Part shown: one piece after another, positions 26,322-35,087 of the stretch | Layout of the letters: each line of letters opens with the position of its first letter | Position numbering within the stretch: the stretch's first letter is position 1 | The notes under the pieces: generated by a model | Databases searched by the model: none | Told to the model about the DNA's origin: nothing | Seen by the model: the letters and a program-made list of their open reading frames with translations, nothing else | Translations under genes and position numbers: made by a program | NCBI GenBank assembly: GCA_041391665.1 | Contig: JAWKNO010000001.1 | Coordinates: forward strand, 992,001 to 1,056,000 | DNA length: 64,000 nucleotides | DNA from: Bacteroidia bacterium | GTDB taxonomy: Bacteria > Bacteroidota > Bacteroidia > J057 | Direction of reading: 5' to 3'

Positions 26322-27605
26322 ATGAATACATCAGACGAATACTACCTCAGGTTGCTCAAATCGCAGGTCGAATCCTTTCTGGGCTGGGGAAGTAGCCCGA
26401 CCTGGACCAGCCGTGATTTTACCGAACTCAGCGAACGCATTCTGGAAACGACAGGGGTAAATCTTAGCGCGACGACCCTGAAAAGAATTTGGGGCAGAGT
26501 AAATTACCAAAGCGCGCCCAGTACCCAGACACTGGATACCCTGGCAGCTTATATTGGGCATGACAACTGGCGCGTGTTTCGCAATAGTTTTCCTCCTACC
26601 GATCATCTCCCCGCGCCGGAACCCGAATATTCCTTCAGACGGCCAGTTTTTGCGATATTGAAACCATTCGTGTGGTTTGGTGGAATGGGCATTTTTCTTT
26701 TGGCGGCCCTTCTTTTATGGCTGAATGTATCCTCTACCCCCAAACGACTGCCCGACCCCGTGAAAAGCCCCGGCTTCTTCAGCAGCCCAGTTGCGAAAGG
26801 CATTCCCAACACAGTCATTTTTCATTACGACTTGTCGTGTTTTACGGCAGACAGTTTTTCTATTCAGCAGAGCTGGGATGACCGGCGGCGGGAGCGTATT
26901 GATCCGGGCAACTTTACCCATACTTCGGTATATTATACTCCCGGGTATTTTCGTGCAAAAATTCTTGCAAACGATCAGGTACTGGCCGAACACGATGTGT
27001 ATGTTCCTTCTGATGGGTGGATGGCTTTTATCGATCGTTTTCCTCAACCGCAATATCTGGCAGTAAGCGAGCATGAGCATAGTTTCTCGGTAGATAAACA
27101 ACAACTGGCAGAAGCAGAAAACCGTTACCCGGACGAAATTCCCTCTCTATGTTATATTCTCGTCGAAGATTTTGGTGAAGTTTTTAGTGATGATTTTGAA
27201 CTGGAAACAAATATGAAGATGGAAAAGCCCTTCCGGAATGCCGTTTGTGGCCGAATGAGTATGGTTGTTATGTGTTCAGAAGGGCGAATCGTCATTCCCT
27301 TCTCGGTGCCCGGCTGTGTGGGAGAACTGAAGATTCGTTGTGGTGAAACAGAGATTGACGGAAAATCACATGACCTTTCAGCATTGGGTATCCCGGTTGA
27401 GGAATGGAACCTTATTGGGCTGAAAGTAAAAGACAGACAAGCAGAAATCTGGGTGAATGGCCAGCCCGTTTACCATTTTCCGGCACAAAACTTCCCGGGG
27501 AAAATCATAGGCTTGCGTTACCGTTTTGAGGGTGAAGGAACAATCCGCGGAGTAAAGCTTACAGGACGTGAGGCGGTCGCTATTTATCCCATGCCCGGTA
27601 CGTAA
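26322..27605 (+). CDS. Membrane-bound HTH protein with concanavalin-like outer domain
   Basis: 427 residues from the ATG at 26322. The reading frame opens further upstream (GTG at 26226), but that part would overlap the divergent promoter region and has no family likeness. Residues 1-85 (EYYLRLLKSQVESFLGWG, LSATTLKRIWGRVNY, TQTLDTLAAYIGHDNWRVFRNSF) are the DNA-binding-like N-terminal domain seen in many Bacteroidota membrane regulators. One membrane helix lies at about 115-136. The periplasmic part (about 150-427) has two beta-rich sections, the last with LIGLKVKDRQAEIWVNG and GKIIGLRYRFEG, typical of concanavalin folds. It probably senses a periplasmic ligand and acts on nearby promoters. 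It is divergent from a concanavalin-like secreted protein 103 bp away. Confidence 0.65.
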   Translation: MNTSDEYYLRLLKSQVESFLGWGSSPTWTSRDFTELSERILETTGVNLSATTLKRIWGRVNYQSAPSTQTLDTLAAYIGHDNWRVFRNSFPPTDHLPAPEPEYSFRRPVFAILKPFVWFGGMGIFLLAALLLWLNVSSTPKRLPDPVKSPGFFSSPVAKGIPNTVIFHYDLSCFTADSFSIQQSWDDRRRERIDPGNFTHTSVYYTPGYFRAKILANDQVLAEHDVYVPSDGWMAFIDRFPQPQYLAVSEHEHSFSVDKQQLAEAENRYPDEIPSLCYILVEDFGEVFSDDFELETNMKMEKPFRNAVCGRMSMVVMCSEGRIVIPFSVPGCVGELKIRCGETEIDGKSHDLSALGIPVEEWNLIGLKVKDRQAEIWVNGQPVYHFPAQNFPGKIIGLRYRFEGEGTIRGVKLTGREAVAIYPMPGT

Positions 27606-27676
27606 AATTTTCCCAAAATTCCGTATCTTTTCGGCTTCTCCGCCATTAAGAAGTAAAAAACATATATCGGAACAGG

Positions 27677-28252
27677 TTGGCTTTGAGCAGAAGAACTTTA
27701 TCACAGGCGCAAATTCAGGAAGAATACCTGCTGATCGAAGCGGCAAAGAAAAATCCACGCCGCTTTGCGCTCCTTTATGATCGTTATTACAGACAGATTT
27801 TTCTGTTTGTATATAAACGAATTGATGAGGAGGAGTCCACAGCGGATGTCACTTCACAAGTATTTCTCAAAGCCATGCAAAACCTCCCCAAGTATCAGTT
27901 TAAGGGGGTACCATTCTCTGCATGGCTGTACAGAATCGCGATCAATGAGATAAATCAACACTTCCGGGAGTCTAAAGCCAGCCGGGCGATCAGTATGGAG
28001 AGTACACAGATTACGGACATGATGGATGAAGTGAGCGAAGATGCTACAGATGTCAATATCAGCCGTATGATGGAAGCCATCCAACAACTCGCCCCTGATG
28101 AAGTTCAACTGATTGAACTGCGGTTTTTTGAGCGAATGTCATTTAAGGAGGTCGCAGATGTGTACAATATAACCGAAAACAACGCTAAGGTGAAAATGTA
28201 CCGCCTCCTGACTAAGATGAAAAAACTTATGGGTAAGAAAATTGAAGCGTGA
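27677..28252 (+). CDS. Sigma-70 family (ECF-like) sigma factor
   Basis: Up to 191 residues. No ATG exists near the start: the frame can begin at TTG 27677 or TTG 27683. The latter has AGG (27674-27676) at a good distance and gives 189 residues. Region 2 (about 30-95: RRFALLYDRYYRQIFLFVYKRI, ADVTSQVFLKAMQNL, FSAWLYRIAINEINQHFR) and region 4 (about 130-185: LAPDEVQLIELRFFERMSFKEVADVYNITENNAKVKMYR) are both plain. It directs polymerase to an unknown regulon. The membrane protein encoded 13 bp downstream takes the place an anti-sigma factor usually has. A non-ATG start may keep its level low. Confidence 0.9.
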   Translation: MALSRRTLSQAQIQEEYLLIEAAKKNPRRFALLYDRYYRQIFLFVYKRIDEEESTADVTSQVFLKAMQNLPKYQFKGVPFSAWLYRIAINEINQHFRESKASRAISMESTQITDMMDEVSEDATDVNISRMMEAIQQLAPDEVQLIELRFFERMSFKEVADVYNITENNAKVKMYRLLTKMKKLMGKKIEA

Positions 28253-28265
28253 GAATCCTGTTAGT

Positions 28266-29549
28266 ATGTCTGATTACAAAATAAATATCGATAAACCGCT
28301 ACCTGATCCCAAAATCATAGATCGTCATAAAGATTTCGATGGACTTTACGATCAGTATCAGGTAACAAGAAGATTTGATTTCTGGCGGAATATTTACCGC
28401 AAACCTATCTATTTCGCCTCCGTCGCGGCTTCTGCTGCAATCATCTTTCTGGTTTTTGAAGCGGTAAATGAAGAACTCCCCTCCGAAAAGTCTGTTTCGG
28501 TATTGCCGCCACTTGCCGCCAATGATCCGGCACTTTTGATTCTGAAGGTAAATGCTTCAGCGCCTTTTTCTTTCGAATCAGCCTCCTGCTCCCAGGTGCA
28601 AATTCCTGCAGATGCTTTTACTGACATAAACGGTAATCTGGTTTCTGGTGAAGTGGAAATTTACTACCGTGAACAATTGGCAGCAACTTCTCTCACAGAA
28701 GAAACTGCTACCGGTGACCATCCACTTGGAATGGTTGAAATTTCTGGTTTCCAAAACGGAAAACCACTGAAACTAAGTGAAAATAAAGCGATTGAAGTGG
28801 CCTTCTTCAGCCTGGATACTTCCGATGACTATCAGGTATATACTTTGAATGAAAAACAGGACGAATGGATCCTTTCCGGCAACGATCAGGTACTCCTGGC
28901 CGAAGCGACAAACCGTATTTTGCCTAAGCCCGAGCGCCCGGCCAGTACCTATATCCTCGAACAGCCGGAAGACCGGCTGATTCCTAAAAGTGTAGAAACC
29001 ATTGTACCCAAGCCGGGAAAACCTTTTGGAATCAAAATCAAAAACCCTGAAGATTTTGCCGAATTTCGCAACTATGAGAAAATCTACTGGGAATATCTGC
29101 AAAGACCCGGCTCCGCCAATCCGTGGGAAGAAGGGTTGCTCGGAGAAAATTCCCCATGGAATGATGTACGGGTGAGAAAAATTTCAGCAAGGGAGTACGA
29201 GCTTCGCTTTGCCAGATTGAATGCTTCCGGTGGCATCAGCACGCAGACTGTATTTGCTACGCCTATGTTTGAGGCAAAAAGTAAAGAGGCCGCTGACGAG
29301 CTATACAGAGAAAGATATCTTGCCTGGGAAAATGCAAAAAAAGCGAGGGAACAACAAGCAGAAGAACGCCGGCAGGATCAGGAAAAAATGGCCGCAGCCG
29401 AACGTGATTACCGCGCCTATCAGCAAAAGCTAAAAGAATGGGAATCTGCTATGGCCGATACGGCAAACACAGTGAGCCCCAAAGGTGCTTACCATAAGTT
29501 TTCTGTTTCCCAAACCGGCGCGTTTAAACTTGCCAAAGACAAACCCTGA
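28266..29549 (+). CDS. Single-pass membrane protein paired with the sigma factor
   Basis: 427 residues from the ATG at 28266. A cytoplasmic segment of about 50 residues (DGLYDQYQVTRRFDFWRNIYRKP) is followed by a membrane helix (about 48-68, YFASVAASAAIIFLVFEAV). A beta-rich periplasmic part follows (about 80-330: ASCSQVQIPADAFTDINGNLVSGEVEIYYRE, MVEISGFQNGKPLKLSENKAIEVAFF), resembling the ZU5-like/carboxypeptidase-regulatory-like domains used as sensors. The C-terminal section (about 335-400) is a charged coiled coil rich in Glu, Gln, Arg and Lys. Position 13 bp after a sigma factor gene suggests it holds the sigma at the membrane or answers an envelope signal. I do not recognise a named family. 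Confidence 0.65.
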   Translation: MSDYKINIDKPLPDPKIIDRHKDFDGLYDQYQVTRRFDFWRNIYRKPIYFASVAASAAIIFLVFEAVNEELPSEKSVSVLPPLAANDPALLILKVNASAPFSFESASCSQVQIPADAFTDINGNLVSGEVEIYYREQLAATSLTEETATGDHPLGMVEISGFQNGKPLKLSENKAIEVAFFSLDTSDDYQVYTLNEKQDEWILSGNDQVLLAEATNRILPKPERPASTYILEQPEDRLIPKSVETIVPKPGKPFGIKIKNPEDFAEFRNYEKIYWEYLQRPGSANPWEEGLLGENSPWNDVRVRKISAREYELRFARLNASGGISTQTVFATPMFEAKSKEAADELYRERYLAWENAKKAREQQAEERRQDQEKMAAAERDYRAYQQKLKEWESAMADTANTVSPKGAYHKFSVSQTGAFKLAKDKP

Positions 29550-29572
29550 CACGAAAGTAGTAAAGCTGGAAA

Positions 29573-29604
29573 TTTGCATGAAAGAATCGTATAGCGTATC
29601 TTTC
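29573..29604 (+). promoter_or_regulatory. Bacteroidota-type promoter of the M13 peptidase gene
   Basis: TTTG (29573-29576) and TATCTTTC (29597-29604) are spaced 20 bases apart, close to the Bacteroidota consensus TTTG - 19/20 - TAnnTTTG with only the last base changed. It starts 23 bases after the stop of the preceding gene and ends 22 bases before the ATG at 29627. Confidence 0.5.
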
Positions 29605-29626
29605 GCGGCTAAAATCTCCAATCCTT

Positions 29627-31651
29627 ATGAATTTCCCCAGGCTTCCTTTCCTGTTAGTTTTTGTGACAATCGTTGTTGCGCTGTTTTCCTGTAACAATAA
29701 AACACAAAAAAACCTCCGCGGTGCGGATATCTCCAATATCGATACAACGGTACGACCGACCGATGACTTCTTTTCGTATGTCAACGGTCTGTGGCTGAAA
29801 TCTGTCGAAATTCCCCCTACTGAAAGTTCCTGGGGAAGTTTTGCTGAGCTTCGCAACGATAATGTCAAGCTACTCCGTGGACTGATGGAGGAAGCCGCAG
29901 CTTCAAATTCAGAAAAAGGAAGCATCCGGCAGAAAGTAGGTGATTTTTACAAGACAGGGATGGATTCTGCTGCGATTGATGCAGCCGGAGTAACGCCAAT
30001 TCAGGATATACTGGATATGGTTCAGGGAATTTCAGACAAAAGCGAGGTTGCGAAAATTGCGGCAACTATTTCCCTTCGCGGCGCGGACGGGTTTTTCCGG
30101 GCTTTTGTGAGAAACGACCTGAAAAAGAGCAATATCTACGCATTTTATCTTTACCAGGGCGGACTAGGCATGCCCAACCGCGATTATTACCTGACTGAAG
30201 GAGGGCGTTTTGATAAATATCGGGAAGAGTATCTCGTCTATATCCGCACTCTATTTACAGAAGCAGGCAGCAACCCCGATGTTGCAGAAGCCATTTACGA
30301 TCTTGAAAAACAAATGGCTACTTTTTCCCGGAAGAGTGTGGATCTTCGGGATGCAGAAAAAAATTATAACAAAATGCCTTATGCACAGGCGGAAGGTTTA
30401 TTGTCCAACTTCGGCCTAAGTTCTTATCTCTCAGTGCTGGAGATTCCTCAACAAGACTCCATTATTGTCGGTCAGCCTGAATTTCTGGAAGGGCTGAATA
30501 AACTATTTGCAGAAATTCCTCTGGATACATGGAAGGCATATATGACATTTACCATTCTTCGGTCAAGTGCTTCGTACCTGGGCAAGCCATTTGCTGATGC
30601 AGATTTTCGTTTTTATTCTTCCACACTCAGGGGCGTAAAAGAGCAGGATCCCCGCTGGAAAGTTGTAGGCGAACAAACCAGCCGCATGATCGGAATGATT
30701 GTAGGACAGCTGTATGTAGAAAAATATTTTAGCCCTGAAGCCAAAGCCAAAGTCAATCAGATGGTCGATGACCTGCGCGATGCTTTTGCTCAAAGGATCG
30801 AAAGACTGGACTGGATGAGCGCTGAAACTAAAACGGAAGCCCTCAAAAAACTGAAAGCGATCCGTCAGAAACTGGGCTACCCCGACAAATGGGAGGACTA
30901 CTCCGGGCTGGAAATAGGTGCAGACTCTTATATTCAAAACGTACAGCGTGCGCGCGCTTTTGAAATTCGCCGCAGACTGGATCGCATCGGAAAAGAAGTT
31001 GACAGAGATGAGTGGTTTATGTCTCCGCAAATTGTCAACGCCAGCTATAACCCTACCAACAACGAAATTACTTTTCCCGCCGGAATCCTTCAGCCGCCTT
31101 TCTTTGATCCCAATGCAGTAGATGCGGTCAACTACGGCGGTATTGGTGCTGTTATCGGGCATGAAATTACCCACGGATTTGACGACAATGGCAGCAAATA
31201 CAACGACAAAGGAAACCTCACCAACTGGTGGACAAAAACAGACAGTCTGAAATTTTCAGAATAGACACAAAAAATTCGCAAACAGTACGATGAATACACG
31301 GTGCTCGATACCGTTCACGTCAATGGCCAGCTTACGCTGGGCGAAAATATTGCGGATCATGGGGGAATAGCCATTGCATTTGAAGCCATGCAAATCGCCT
31401 TTAAGCGAGATGGCAGACCAGAACTGGTGGACGGATTCACGCCTGAGCAGCAGTTTTTCCTGAATTTTGCCAATCTCTGGAAGGGTAAATATCGGGAAGA
31501 TGCCCAGTTGCAACGTATCAAAACAGACCCGCATTCTCCCGGGCAGTACCGCGCTATCGGTACGCTTTCCAATTTCCGCCCATTCTATGAAGCATTTGGC
31601 GTCAAAGAAGGCGACGGGATGTTTCGCAGTGAAATTGTAGAAATCTGGTAG
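29627..31651 (+). pseudogene. M13 (neprilysin/PepO-like) metallopeptidase interrupted by an in-frame TAG
   Basis: The frame from ATG 29627 to TAG 31649 would encode 674 residues, the normal length of M13 peptidases, but one amber codon stands at 31262-31264 (codon 546). A lipoprotein signal (LLVFVTIVVALFSC) is followed by the long helical lid domain and the zinc site HEITH (His512, Glu513, His516). After the stop the same frame goes on with QKIRKQYDEYTVLD and GENIADHGG, where Glu573 is the third zinc ligand. A product ending at the stop lacks that ligand and should be inactive. The codon either is a true nonsense mutation, is read through, or is a sequencing error; one base change to a sense codon restores the gene. 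A Bacteroidota promoter is intact upstream. Confidence 0.88.
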
Positions 31652-31663
31652 GGAAATCTTTGG

Positions 31664-32674
31664 TCAGCTGCTCCATAGTTTTTGCAGGAAGTTACGCACA
31701 TTTCCCGAGGCAAAATTATCGGTAAATGGTACACTTTCCGTTATTTCTGAGAGCTGGTTCAGGATTGCCTGATAAGTCCCGGCATTCGCCATAGATTCGA
31801 AAAACAGCGGGTGCCGGGACAAATCCGGAATGTCATGGATATAAAAATAGTCTGCTCCCAGACAAAGTTGTCCTGCTGCTCCTGAGTCAAGGCCATAGGT
31901 AATATGTTCGAATAGTTTTTTGGGGTTTTGGATATCCACATATTCCCGGAAAAAATTTATACCTATCAGCCCGCCGCCATTGATAACTTCCTGAGCCAGT
32001 TCATCGGGAAGATTCCTCACATGCGGGCAAATGGCTCTGAAGTTGGAATGGCTGGCAATAACAGGAATCTGGAGTTGTTTTTGGCTGATGTAATTAATCA
32101 CATCGAAGGCCAGAGCATCAGAAGTATGGGCGAGATCAAGGCAGATTTTCCTTCCGGAAATATATTCAAGCAAGGCTTCGCCATCGGATTTCAGGCCGAC
32201 ATTCTCACTAAAATTTCCTCCGCCAAATCGATTTTCGGTGTGATGAGTAAGCCCGATATAAAGGATTTGACCGGTAGTCTGAATGATTTCCTCCAGTCTT
32301 TCAAAAGCGAGTTGCAGCGGTTCTGATTCTTCGCATAGTCCTGAAGCATTTTCTATCGCAGCAAGGATTCCGGTTTTATCCTGAAAAGGGAGTTTTGAAA
32401 GCGCCTGCATCCCGGTTACGGCACAAAAATCATTTCCTTCGGTCAGTTGACGAAACATCAGGGCTTGTTTTTTTGCCTGAGAAACACTTCCCTGCTCAGT
32501 TTTGGTGAAAATCGCCGTTACCTGAAGTTGTACATTCCCCTTTTTCAGCCAGGGCAGGGTAGCGCCAATATCGTCAGTGGAATATAAAGATGCCCCAGGT
32601 ACAAGGGCAAGGTAAGCGAGCAGATCACAATGCAGATCTGCGACAGGGAAAAGAGGGGCGGAAATGTTACTCAT
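31664..32674 (-). CDS. Membrane dipeptidase (peptidase family M19)
   Basis: 336 residues without a signal peptide. The zinc-binding signatures of the M19/renal dipeptidase family are present: DLHCD near the N-terminus (His15, Asp17), the bridging Glu in AAIENASGL, HHTENRFGGG, DLAHTSDAL, and ASHSNFRAICPHVRNLPDE. The enzyme hydrolyses dipeptides, including those with a D-residue at the C-terminal side, by a binuclear zinc centre. It is cytoplasmic here. It is convergent with the broken M13 peptidase gene (13-bp gap) and starts 6 bp after the stop of the upstream anti-sigma-like gene on the same strand, so it may be co-transcribed with that sigma module. Confidence 0.9.
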   Translation of the reverse strand: MSNISAPLFPVADLHCDLLAYLALVPGASLYSTDDIGATLPWLKKGNVQLQVTAIFTKTEQGSVSQAKKQALMFRQLTEGNDFCAVTGMQALSKLPFQDKTGILAAIENASGLCEESEPLQLAFERLEEIIQTTGQILYIGLTHHTENRFGGGNFSENVGLKSDGEALLEYISGRKICLDLAHTSDALAFDVINYISQKQLQIPVIASHSNFRAICPHVRNLPDELAQEVINGGGLIGINFFREYVDIQNPKKLFEHITYGLDSGAAGQLCLGADYFYIHDIPDLSRHPLFFESMANAGTYQAILNQLSEITESVPFTDNFASGNVRNFLQKLWSS

Positions 32675-32680
32675 AAAAAA

Positions 32681-33475
32681 TTATTCCACCGGAGGGAATA
32701 TCTTGAGGATTTTTGCAGCATCCTCGCTCCGGTTTACTGATAGTTTTTCCTGAGCAATTTCGGTAAATAATTCTTTTGCTTTACGAAGTTGATTCATTTT
32801 GAGGTAAGAAAGCGCCATATACCAGTGTGCATCTTCGGTCATGGTGCTGCCCGGACTTATGTGTTCGAAGGCGGCAATTGCTTCGGGGAAGCGGGATTGT
32901 TCCATTCTGGTAATACCCAGAAAAAGCCAGGCATCGGAGCGGTATTGCCCGGTAGAGTCATTGATAATGGACTCAAAGAGGAAGGCCGCCTTGTCAAATT
33001 CCCGGTTGCCATAGGCGAGCGCAGCACTTTTCCAGATAATATCTACAGATTGATTGTCACCTCTGTAAGTTTTGATTTTCTGAGGGGAAAAATAGATTTG
33101 ATAAATATTATCAGGAGAGAGATGAGTATTATTTCTGGTAAAGACGAAAACCAGAACCAGTATCAGTACAGCGGCTGCGGTTGTCCAATAGAAAAAAGCA
33201 GAGTTGTAAGAGGGCGGGAATTTGAATCTTTTTTCTTTGATAACGGGAGCATCGGAACGTTGAGCCGTGCTTAATTTTTTTCCCAGAACCGTCAGCTTCT
33301 CATTGAGTTGCTGGTCGCCGTACTGTTGTATGGTTTTATACATTCGCACATAAGATCTTACCGTTTCGGAAAAATTTTCATCTTCCTGAAATTTTTGTTC
33401 CAGTTGCGACTTCTCTTCATCAGATAATTGGTTTCGGTAATATTTAATTACCTGATTGTACAGTTCCGGATTCAT
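32681..33475 (-). CDS. Anti-sigma-like membrane protein with periplasmic TPR domain
   Basis: 264 residues. The N-terminal cytoplasmic helix bundle (LYNQVIKYYRNQLSDEEKSQLEQKFQEDENF, to about residue 85) looks like the zf-less anti-sigma domain of Bacteroidota. A membrane helix spans about 93-112. The periplasmic part (about 140-264) has two to three TPR units (AWLFLGITRMEQSRFPEAIAAFEHI, AHWYMALSYLKMNQLRKAKELFTEIA). The start overlaps the stop of the sigma factor gene by four bases (33472-33475), implying coupled translation. It probably holds that sigma at the membrane and senses an envelope partner through TPRs. The function is inferred from order and layout. Confidence 0.8.
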   Translation of the reverse strand: MNPELYNQVIKYYRNQLSDEEKSQLEQKFQEDENFSETVRSYVRMYKTIQQYGDQQLNEKLTVLGKKLSTAQRSDAPVIKEKRFKFPPSYNSAFFYWTTAAAVLILVLVFVFTRNNTHLSPDNIYQIYFSPQKIKTYRGDNQSVDIIWKSAALAYGNREFDKAAFLFESIINDSTGQYRSDAWLFLGITRMEQSRFPEAIAAFEHISPGSTMTEDAHWYMALSYLKMNQLRKAKELFTEIAQEKLSVNRSEDAAKILKIFPPVE

Positions 33476-34074
33476 GGTTGATCGCTGTTGTTGTTTCTTG
33501 GAAAACCTTTTTCAAGCATCTTTCGCAATGTTTGTAAGCAGGTGTATTTTTTGCTATTAACACTTTTGGCATTACTATAGCCGATCTCCTGAGCAATTTC
33601 TTCTGAACTATAACCGTAATATTCCGAATCAATAATGATTTTCCGGCAGGGGTCTCCTAATTTGTCAAGCAGCCCCATCATCTGTTGAAAATCTTCTTTA
33701 ATATATAGTTCGTGGAGGAAATTAGTTTCACTGGTATTGGGTTCGGGAAGCTTTTCGTATGGGTCTGTCTTATTGGACGAATTCTTGCGAATAATATCAA
33801 TACATTTATTGAAAAATATACGATACAGGAATGTCCATAGAGAGCTTTTCCTGTGGAATAGCCCAGCAATAATTTGCCCTCTGACAGATAGTATCGCAGA
33901 ATTATAAGCCTGAGTGAGTTCATCTTGCGTCAACTGATGAAATTTTTTCTTCCCTTCGAATATAAGTGAGAAGTATTTGTCATACAGTCTTTCGATGGCT
34001 ATTTCCTGCGCTTTCCCTCCGGCATTAATACGATCAATGATTTCCTCATCCTCCTCCTCATTGTGCTTTTTCAT
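33472..34074 (-). CDS. ECF-like RNA polymerase sigma factor
   Basis: 200 residues. Region 2 (about 25-100: IERLYDKYFSLIF, FHRKSSLWTFLYRIFFNKCIDIIRK) and region 4 (about 130-185: MGLLDKLGDPCRKIIIDSEYYGYSSEEIAQEIGYSNAKSVNSKKYTCL) can be followed. The region 4 ending NAKSVNSKKYTCLQTLR, with Cys in the last helix, is typical of a Bacteroidota ECF group. It is coupled by a 4-bp overlap to a membrane anti-sigma-like TPR protein. Codon use here is more AT-rich than in the M13 and DsbD genes around it. Regulon unknown. Confidence 0.85.
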   Translation of the reverse strand: MKKHNEEEDEEIIDRINAGGKAQEIAIERLYDKYFSLIFEGKKKFHQLTQDELTQAYNSAILSVRGQIIAGLFHRKSSLWTFLYRIFFNKCIDIIRKNSSNKTDPYEKLPEPNTSETNFLHELYIKEDFQQMMGLLDKLGDPCRKIIIDSEYYGYSSEEIAQEIGYSNAKSVNSKKYTCLQTLRKMLEKGFPRNNNSDQP

Positions 34075-34307
34075 AAACCAAAAGAGTGATTCTTATTTCG
34101 GAATATTCTGAACATAAATTTAAGGTTTTTTGATAAGAATATCCCATTTAGTTGAATACTTTCAACAGTATATAATATTTTGTCATTGGGAAATCCATTC
34201 AGGCCGGAGGAATATTGGCGGCTGTTCCTGCCCGGAAACAGCTTTGTTTGATTATTCTGGCATAATTCCTGCAATATGATCTTTGATTCCTTGTGGTTCC
34301 CTGTTAC

Positions 34308-35081
34308 ATGAAAAGAATAACTCTGATCCTCCTGTCTTGCTTTTTTTCTCCACATCTTATTTTTTCCCAGGTCGTCGAGACTTACTATCCCAATGGCGCC
34401 ATCCAGTCCAGAATTCCGCTGAACGATGAAGGGCTATATGATGGAATTGGCCGCATCTACGACAACTATGGCGCCCTGATTGAGGAAATACCTTACTTTC
34501 GGGGTGTTGTGCAGGGGGTAAAAAAAGAATATTACCCTGAAGGCGTACTCAAGTCTCGTTGTGATTATGTGAATGGTGAGAAAAGTGGTTCATTCTCAGG
34601 GTTTTATGCTACCGGCCAGTTGCAAGTTTCACAGGAATGGCGGGATGGAAAAAAACACGGGGCAATGTTTGCCTGGTATCCTGACGGGATGATGCGGATG
34701 TATGGATTGCTGGAAAATGATTCTATTCTTTTTGCCCAGCGATTTGATACTGAGGGTATGCTGATGGGGGAGAGGGTAAGTTATATTCCTGCTCCGATTG
34801 ATACGAGTCAGCTACCTGCTCCTGAGATTTTCTGTGAAAGCGGCGCCGCCTTAAGTCGCAGCCACCCCAGTGCCGTGCAGGTATTTATTCCTCAGGTTCC
34901 AAGTGAATTTATCAGTTTTGCCACAACTGATGGCGAAATTGCCCGAAGTGGGAACGAGAAATTCCCTTTACTGCTCACGCCCAATTCGCAGGCGGATGAA
35001 TTTGTCCTGTACCTGCGGATCAAAACGCATTCTTCGGCCCGCCCGGTAATGTTGCGAAGTGTGCGGATCCCCGTTCGTTAG
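34308..35081 (+). CDS. Secreted YwqK/MORN-variant-repeat protein
   Basis: 257 residues from the ATG at 34308, where a signal peptide begins (RITLILLSCFFSPHLIFSQ); a GTG five codons upstream is less likely. Four or five MORN-variant units follow: ETYYPNGAIQSRIPLND, EYYPEGVLKSRCDYVNGEKSG, FYATGQLQVSQEWRDGKKHG and AWYPDGMMRMYGL. The C-terminal part (about 160-257) is beta-rich without a known name. YwqK-type repeats are also found in toxin-antitoxin-labelled genes, but here the export signal and single-gene setting point to a secreted or periplasmic protein of unknown role. It is divergent from the sigma factor gene and convergent with dsbD (6-bp gap). Confidence 0.8.
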   Translation: MKRITLILLSCFFSPHLIFSQVVETYYPNGAIQSRIPLNDEGLYDGIGRIYDNYGALIEEIPYFRGVVQGVKKEYYPEGVLKSRCDYVNGEKSGSFSGFYATGQLQVSQEWRDGKKHGAMFAWYPDGMMRMYGLLENDSILFAQRFDTEGMLMGERVSYIPAPIDTSQLPAPEIFCESGAALSRSHPSAVQVFIPQVPSEFISFATTDGEIARSGNEKFPLLLTPNSQADEFVLYLRIKTHSSARPVMLRSVRIPVR

Positions 35082-35087
35082 TTCAGA

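Noticed and set aside
29627..31651. Frameshift or programmed recoding as the cause of the M13 split
   Set aside because: Both halves are in the same frame, so no shift is involved. TAG as pyrrolysine is unlikely, since nothing in the window suggests the needed genes.
34071..34355. 94-codon reverse-strand frame before the third sigma factor
   Set aside because: Overlaps the signal peptide of the YwqK-type gene on the other strand and lacks any coding character.
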